A program made the translations under genes and the position numbers. Below are positions 6,801 through 10,520 of a stretch of 10,520 bases of DNA, piece by piece. Position 1 is the stretch's first letter. Each line of letters starts with the position of its first letter. The stretch is from Alcaligenaceae bacterium (lineage in GTDB: Bacteria; Pseudomonadota; Gammaproteobacteria; Burkholderiales; Burkholderiaceae_B), in NCBI GenBank assembly GCA_012511095.1, contig JAAZGT010000328.1, forward strand, positions 1 to 10,520. The letters run 5' to 3'. The notes beneath the pieces are model-generated. The model was not told where the DNA came from and ran no database searches. It saw only the letters and a program-made list of their open reading frames with translations.

Positions 6801-8096
6801 TTACTTTTCTAGTACTAGTGCCTCGTCTTGGGGTTCTTCTCTTTCTTTATCTTGGAGATTATTGTCGTCAATTCGTTTGATACGCTCACGATATAGCCAA
6901 AGCAAAAACAAGCCTGGCAAAGCAATCAATACGGTAAGCAAATAGAAAGTAGGCCAACCAAAGGCCTCGACGAGTGGCGGAGTCAAAGGTCCCGCTAAAA
7001 AGACACGACCCACGCTGGCTAGGGCCGTTAATAAAGCGAACTGGGTAGCGGTATAACGCACATCACACAGGCCCATGACTAAGGCCACAAAAGCTGCTGT
7101 GCCGAGACCTCCACAAATATTTTCCACACCTACTGCAAGCGCCATAATCGGCACATTACCTGGGAACATCGCCACCACGTAATAGCCGAAATTAGACACG
7201 GCCTGTAACAAACCAAAAATCATTAAAGCACGATAGGTACCCCATTGACTCATAAGAGAGCCACCCACTAAGGCACCTAAAATGGTCGCTATTACCGCGA
7301 GAATTTTGTTGACGGTACCAATTAGCTCGGGTTCAAAACCCGCACCGCGAATTAAGAAAGTGGTCGACAAGGCGCCTGCAAAAGCATCACCTAATTTATA
7401 GAGCACGATTAGAAGCAATAAGGCCCAAGCCTCAGGGCGTGAAAAGAACTCTTTGAAAGGCAGTACGAAAGCGTCTTCGAGACTACGTGGTTTTTGCACC
7501 TCATTAGGTTCTGGGGCTAAAAAACTGACCACCGCACAAGTAGCCATGATCAAACCCATAAACATATAGGTGCCACCCCAGCCTAGCCATAGAGGCGCAA
7601 TAATTAAAGCTAAACCACCAGAAATAATCATACCGACTCGATAGCCTAAGGTTCGAATCGCCGCCCCCGCAGCACGCTCTTCAGTTTGTAATACCTCGGT
7701 ACTATAGGCATCAAACGCAATATCTTGGGTAGCTGATAAAAAAGCTAGAAAAGTCGCTAATAATGCCAATAATAAAAGGTGCTCAGCTGGGTTTAACAAG
7801 CCCATCAACACGAGAGTCAAAGCCAAGCCTAGCTGAGTTAGCGCCATCCAACCACGTCGACGCCCCATAAAGGGTGGCACATATCGGTCAATAAATGGCG
7901 CCCACAAAAACTTAAAGGTGTATGCCATCCCCACTAGGGTCAAAAAACCGATTTGCTGCAAAGATACATCAGATACCGTGGCCCAAGCTTGGAAGGTTCC
8001 ACCTGATAAGGCTAATGGCAAACCACTTGCAATACCCAGTAAAAACAAAGGTAAAACACGAGGGCTTAAATAGGGCTGAATGTACTTTGAAAACAC
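6801..8096 (-). CDS. ampG: AmpG-type muropeptide permease (MFS)
   Basis: The 431-residue protein has about 12 hydrophobic segments and the look of AmpG, the major-facilitator permease that imports anhydro-muropeptides from the periplasm for cell-wall recycling. Supporting stretches are LFLLGIASGLPLALSGGTFQ (17-36), TFKFLWAPFIDRY (60-72), a GRRRGWM loop and SATQDIAFDAYSTEVL, matching AmpG's conserved TQD-x-x-xDA region. The C-terminal tail is charged and cytoplasmic. The start codon is GTG at 8096: AAGGAG at 8107-8102 is 5 bases upstream, and no ATG fits as well. That ribosome binding site is half of an 11-base palindrome (8102-8112). The gene begins 20 bases after the metW stop, in the same transcript. 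It is shorter than E. coli AmpG (491). In other bacteria AmpG function influences AmpC induction; no ampC or ampR is in view. Confidence 0.88.
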   Translation of the reverse strand: MFSKYIQPYLSPRVLPLFLLGIASGLPLALSGGTFQAWATVSDVSLQQIGFLTLVGMAYTFKFLWAPFIDRYVPPFMGRRRGWMALTQLGLALTLVLMGLLNPAEHLLLLALLATFLAFLSATQDIAFDAYSTEVLQTEERAAGAAIRTLGYRVGMIISGGLALIIAPLWLGWGGTYMFMGLIMATCAVVSFLAPEPNEVQKPRSLEDAFVLPFKEFFSRPEAWALLLLIVLYKLGDAFAGALSTTFLIRGAGFEPELIGTVNKILAVIATILGALVGGSLMSQWGTYRALMIFGLLQAVSNFGYYVVAMFPGNVPIMALAVGVENICGGLGTAAFVALVMGLCDVRYTATQFALLTALASVGRVFLAGPLTPPLVEAFGWPTFYLLTVLIALPGLFLLWLYRERIKRIDDNNLQDKEREEPQDEALVLEK

Positions 8097-8116
8097 ACTA
8101 ACTCCTTAGGAGCGGT

Positions 8117-8746
8117 TTATTTATTGGCTTCTGCATGCTCTTGTGCAATGGCACGAGGCGTTTTAAAATAATATACCGCGAGTGAACTACGCCAACTTGG
8201 TAAAAAGTTAACCTCTTTATCGTGGTTATAGGTTGAGCGCTTAATAATATGTAAGCCTAAGTGTTGGGCTAAATCCTCAAAGTCTTTGAGCGTACACAAA
8301 TGAATATTTGGCGTGTTGTACCATTGATAAGGCATTTGCCCAGTCACTGGCATACGACCTTGGAAAATTGACCACCAATGGGACCAATGACCAAAGTTAG
8401 GGAAAGACACAATGCCATAATCAGCTACGCGCGACATTTCCTTAAGGATGTGCTCGGTATTAAGCATGGCTTGTAGGGTCTGTGACAACACGACCACATC
8501 AAACTGCTTGCAATCAAAGAGCGCTAAACCATCTTCAAGGTTTTGTTGTACCACAGGTACGCCCTTTTGCACACAGCTAACTACGCGCTCATTATCAATT
8601 TCAACGCCAACACCTGTGACGTCTTTATTTTTTTGTAAATAGTTAAGCAAATCGCCTGTACCACAACCCAAGTCCAAGACACGGCTTTTGCTCGGGATCC
8701 AGTCAGCCATTTCTTTGAGGTCGATACGAATACTTTGCGGTGTCAT
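8117..8746 (-). CDS. metW: MetW, methyltransferase-fold partner of MetX
   Basis: The 209-residue cytoplasmic protein has the SAM-dependent methyltransferase fold with motif I VLDLGCGTGDLLNYL (23-37), an acidic GVEID strand end at about residues 47-51, and the MetW-typical segment SFPNFGHWSHWWSIFQGRMP. The family is found beside metX in many proteobacteria and is needed for or enhances MetX homoserine acylation in some species; a methylation reaction is not established. The start ATG at 8746 overlaps the metX TGA by 4 bases (ATGA, 8746-8743), indicating translational coupling. The GGAG-like sequence inside the metX end (AAGGAGCGC) serves as the ribosome binding site. Length fits the family, and nothing is missing that I can see. 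Confidence 0.93.
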   Translation of the reverse strand: MTPQSIRIDLKEMADWIPSKSRVLDLGCGTGDLLNYLQKNKDVTGVGVEIDNERVVSCVQKGVPVVQQNLEDGLALFDCKQFDVVVLSQTLQAMLNTEHILKEMSRVADYGIVSFPNFGHWSHWWSIFQGRMPVTGQMPYQWYNTPNIHLCTLKDFEDLAQHLGLHIIKRSTYNHDKEVNFLPSWRSSLAVYYFKTPRAIAQEHAEANK

Positions 8747-9906
8747 AGTGAGCGCTCCTTGGCGATGTTGTCGAAATACCCGCGCACGACGCCATGGTAT
8801 GTCGGATTATCTAACAAAAAGGCGTCATGACCATGAGGCGCATCAATTTCTGCATAGGTTACCTCATGTTGATTTTTTAACAAGGCCTGTACCAATTCGC
8901 GCTTCATTGATGGCGGGAACCGCCAGTCCGTTGAGAAAGACACTGTGAGAAAACGTGATTTCAGATGCTCTAGGGCTTTGACTAAATCACCATCACCGTA
9001 ACGGCGAGCTGGATCAAAGTAGTCTAAGGCACGAGTGATGAGCAAATAAGTATTGGCATCAAAGTAGTTAGAGAATTTCTCTCCCTGATAGCGTAAATAG
9101 GACTCAACCTCAAACTCCACGTCAAATCCGTAGCGGTAACGACCATCCTCGGCAAAGTTACGACGCTCACGACCAAACTTAACCGCCATATCATCGTCTG
9201 ATAAATAGGTAATATGGCCCAACATACGCGCTACCGATAAACCGGATTTAGGCACCGTATCATAGGCGTAAAAATTACCATGATGAAAATCTGGGTCAGT
9301 AGTGATGGCTCGACGAGCCACCTCGTTAAAAGCAATATTTTGAGCTGATAAGCTAGGCGTACTCGCAATGACCACGCAATGATCAACGCGATCTGGCCAT
9401 TGGATAGCCCAACTTAAGGCCTGCATACCCCCAAGAGAGCCACCCATCACAGCAGCAAATTGCTTAATGCCAAAGTAATCGGCTAAGCGTGCTTGGGCAT
9501 TAACCCAGTCCTCGACCGTCACCACAGGAAAGGAGGCACCCCACGGCTTACCCGTTTGGGGGTTGATGCTAGCGGGTCCTGTTGAACCAAAACAAGAGCC
9601 CAAGTTATTAATACCAATCACATAGAATTTATTGGTATCAACGGGCTTACCGGGACCAACCATATTATCCCACCAACCAATATCCTTAGGGTCGTCGGCA
9701 TTAATGCCTGCCACATGGTGTGAGGCATTAAGGGCGTGACAAATTAACACGGCATTGGAGCGGTCTTCGTTTAAGGTGCCATAAGTCTCGACTGCCAAGG
9801 TGTACTCTGGCAAAGATTGGCCACTACTTAAAACAAGAGGTTCACTAAAAGAAATATATTCTGGCCTTACGAGGCCAACTGAAGATTCGGGAATGCTGTT
9901 AGACAT
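8743..9906 (-). CDS. metX: MetX, homoserine O-acyltransferase (acetyl- or succinyl-)
   Basis: The enzyme transfers an acyl group from acyl-CoA to the hydroxyl of homoserine, the first committed step of methionine synthesis. It is an alpha/beta-hydrolase fold protein of 387 residues from the ATG at 9906. The nucleophile elbow is VMGGSLGGMQ with S157; the likely triad partners are D327 in STDWRF and H360 in PHGHDAFLL. GWWDNMVGPGKPVDT and NLGSCFGSTGP are further MetX signatures. The reading frame extends to 9957, but that start would be TTG and adds an unlikely basic leader. The chosen ATG has only a distant AAAGG, so initiation may be weak. Many proteobacterial MetX enzymes annotated as acetyltransferases use succinyl-CoA; the sequence alone does not settle this for me. 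Followed by metW (4-base overlap) and ampG. Confidence 0.95.
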   Translation of the reverse strand: MSNSIPESSVGLVRPEYISFSEPLVLSSGQSLPEYTLAVETYGTLNEDRSNAVLICHALNASHHVAGINADDPKDIGWWDNMVGPGKPVDTNKFYVIGINNLGSCFGSTGPASINPQTGKPWGASFPVVTVEDWVNAQARLADYFGIKQFAAVMGGSLGGMQALSWAIQWPDRVDHCVVIASTPSLSAQNIAFNEVARRAITTDPDFHHGNFYAYDTVPKSGLSVARMLGHITYLSDDDMAVKFGRERRNFAEDGRYRYGFDVEFEVESYLRYQGEKFSNYFDANTYLLITRALDYFDPARRYGDGDLVKALEHLKSRFLTVSFSTDWRFPPSMKRELVQALLKNQHEVTYAEIDAPHGHDAFLLDNPTYHGVVRGYFDNIAKERSL

Positions 9907-9938
9907 ACAATTTAAAACCTTTTTTAGCAGGATTTTTA

Positions 9939-9966
9939 GACGCCCGCAAGCAAACAAATCGGCGTC
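9939..9966 (-). promoter_or_regulatory. Small stem-loop in the metX leader
   Basis: GACGCC (9939-9944) pairs with GGCGTC (9961-9966), giving a 6-base-pair GC-rich stem with a 16-base loop, 32 bases upstream of the chosen metX ATG. In transcript direction it is followed by TAAAAATCC, so it is not a clear terminator. It does not match a SAM riboswitch class that I can recognise. A possible regulatory leader, weakly supported. Confidence 0.3.
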
Positions 9967-10010
9967 AGAAATAAGAAATAGGAGCTAGACTAAAGATATT
10001 AACCTAAAGA

Positions 10011-10024
10011 TAAGAGAGCTCTTA
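10011..10024. repeat. Inverted repeat TAAGAG-AG-CTCTTA upstream of metX
   Basis: Two perfect 6-base arms separated by two bases lie 105 bases upstream of the metX start, in the AT-rich region where a metX promoter would be expected. It could be an operator for a dimeric regulator, but it resembles no site I can name. Confidence 0.3.
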
Positions 10025-10032
10025 AATAAATA

Positions 10033-10074
10033 GAGCAAAGCCCTTATACATACTATAGGGAACTCCGTATGCTC
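10033..10074 (-). terminator. Imperfect stem-loop after the upstream gene, possible terminator
   Basis: Starting 2 bases after the stop of the gene at 10077, GAGCA/TGCTC outer arms (10033-10037 and 10070-10074) enclose an inner CCCTATA / TATAAGGG pairing with one bulged A. On the minus strand the structure is followed by TATTTATTTAAG, which is U-rich but interrupted. It could end transcription before metX. The same bases contain TATAGT and TATAAG, so a promoter is an alternative. Confidence 0.35.
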
Positions 10075-10076
10075 GA

Positions 10077-10520
10077 TCAGTTAATTGTATCACCTATTTT
10101 TAGAGCATTAAAAAAGTGCTCACTTTGTTGTAGGAAGTTTTGATCACCGACCACACCTGTCGCATACACTTGTACGACTAATTGGCCCACAATAAGCACC
10201 TTAGCAATAGCGACTAATGAGCGACTCTCGAGATCCACATACACCTTGAATTGCTCATCAATAGCAGGCAAACCCCTTTCGAACTCCTGTTTGAACTCAG
10301 TGGGGGCTACATTTAGACGGTCATCGCGCTTTAAAGTCATGCTACGTAACAACTCCTTAGCAACTATCGCACTGTCTAAACCCTCTGGCACTAATAAAGA
10401 ACTTAAAGTAAAGCTATTTTCACCATCTGCTGCAAACCATTGCAACATATTCAGTGGTGCCTCATCCTCATAGTTTAATAATTGATAGGGCCGCTCAACC
10501 ATAGTGGGTTGCTTAGGAAA
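10077..10520 (-). CDS. Unrecognised, probably exported protein, C-terminal part (5' end outside window)
   Basis: The frame stays open to the window edge (FPKQPT precedes the Met at 10502), and that Met has no ribosome binding site, so the gene very probably starts outside the window. The visible 148 codons show alternating beta-type and helical segments. The last part has a pattern seen in small proteobacterial periplasmic or lipoprotein-like proteins: a hydrophobic strand (SRSLVAIAKVLIVGQLVVQVYATGV, written here only as a segment at about residues 93-117 from that Met), then a helix ending HFFNALKI. The FPKQPT stretch would suit the start of a mature exported domain, but no signal peptide is in view. 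I cannot assign a function. It precedes metX on the same strand with 170 bases between. Confidence 0.6.
   Translation of the reverse strand, partial: FPKQPTMVERPYQLLNYEDEAPLNMLQWFAADGENSFTLSSLLVPEGLDSAIVAKELLRSMTLKRDDRLNVAPTEFKQEFERGLPAIDEQFKVYVDLESRSLVAIAKVLIVGQLVVQVYATGVVGDQNFLQQSEHFFNALKIGDTIN

Noticed and set aside
9907..9957. 17-residue N-terminal extension of MetX from base 9957
   Set aside because: The start would be TTG, the leader is basic and unlike MetX proteins, and it overlaps the leader stem-loop; the ATG at 9906 begins a normal MetX.
10077..10502. Complete 141-residue gene starting at base 10502
   Set aside because: No ribosome binding site precedes this ATG and the frame is open to the window edge, so a truncated longer gene is more likely.

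Overview
The window looks like chromosome from a low-GC betaproteobacterium, most likely Burkholderiales/Alcaligenaceae. The base composition is only moderately AT-rich and genes are closely packed. The order metX-metW-ampG is one I associate with Burkholderiales, and the proteins read as ordinary proteobacterial family members. The genus cannot be fixed from the sequence alone. No tRNA, rRNA, CRISPR array, insertion sequence or phage gene was seen.

Layout. (1) 1-467, minus strand: the first 155 codons of a sensor kinase of the CrbS/CbrA type, starting with its sodium:solute-symporter-like membrane domain and cut by the window edge. (2) 468-842: a 375-base AT-rich divergent intergenic region with overlapping promoter-like elements, short repeats and a possible 41-codon ORF. 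(3) 843-3506, plus strand: a two-gene unit encoding a cNMP-like/CBS/DUF294 nucleotidyltransferase-like signalling protein and a DEDDh exonuclease. In many proteobacteria this pair sits near CrbS-type kinases and acetate permease genes. (4) 3534-3561: a stem-loop between convergent genes. (5) 6608-3576, minus strand: cstA, then a small protein ending in Cys-Cys (a 'cory-CC-star' type protein), then a single-domain ArsA/Get3-like ATPase. (6) 9906-6801, minus strand: metX-metW-ampG, with a 4-base metX/metW overlap. (7) 10520-10077, minus strand: the C-terminal part of an unrecognised, probably exported protein.

How the genes fit together. The crbS-like kinase and the DUF294/exonuclease pair probably belong to a carbon-status (acetate-type) signalling neighbourhood, although the response regulator and permease are not in view. 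The cstA triad joins a transporter of the CstA/BtsT pyruvate/peptide family to a P-loop ATPase normally linked to metalloid export or tail-anchored protein targeting, with a small Cys-Cys-ending protein between them. It is the best candidate here for an uncharacterised system. metX and metW make the acylated homoserine intermediate of methionine synthesis; ampG, which recycles cell-wall muropeptides, appears to be carried on the same transcript.
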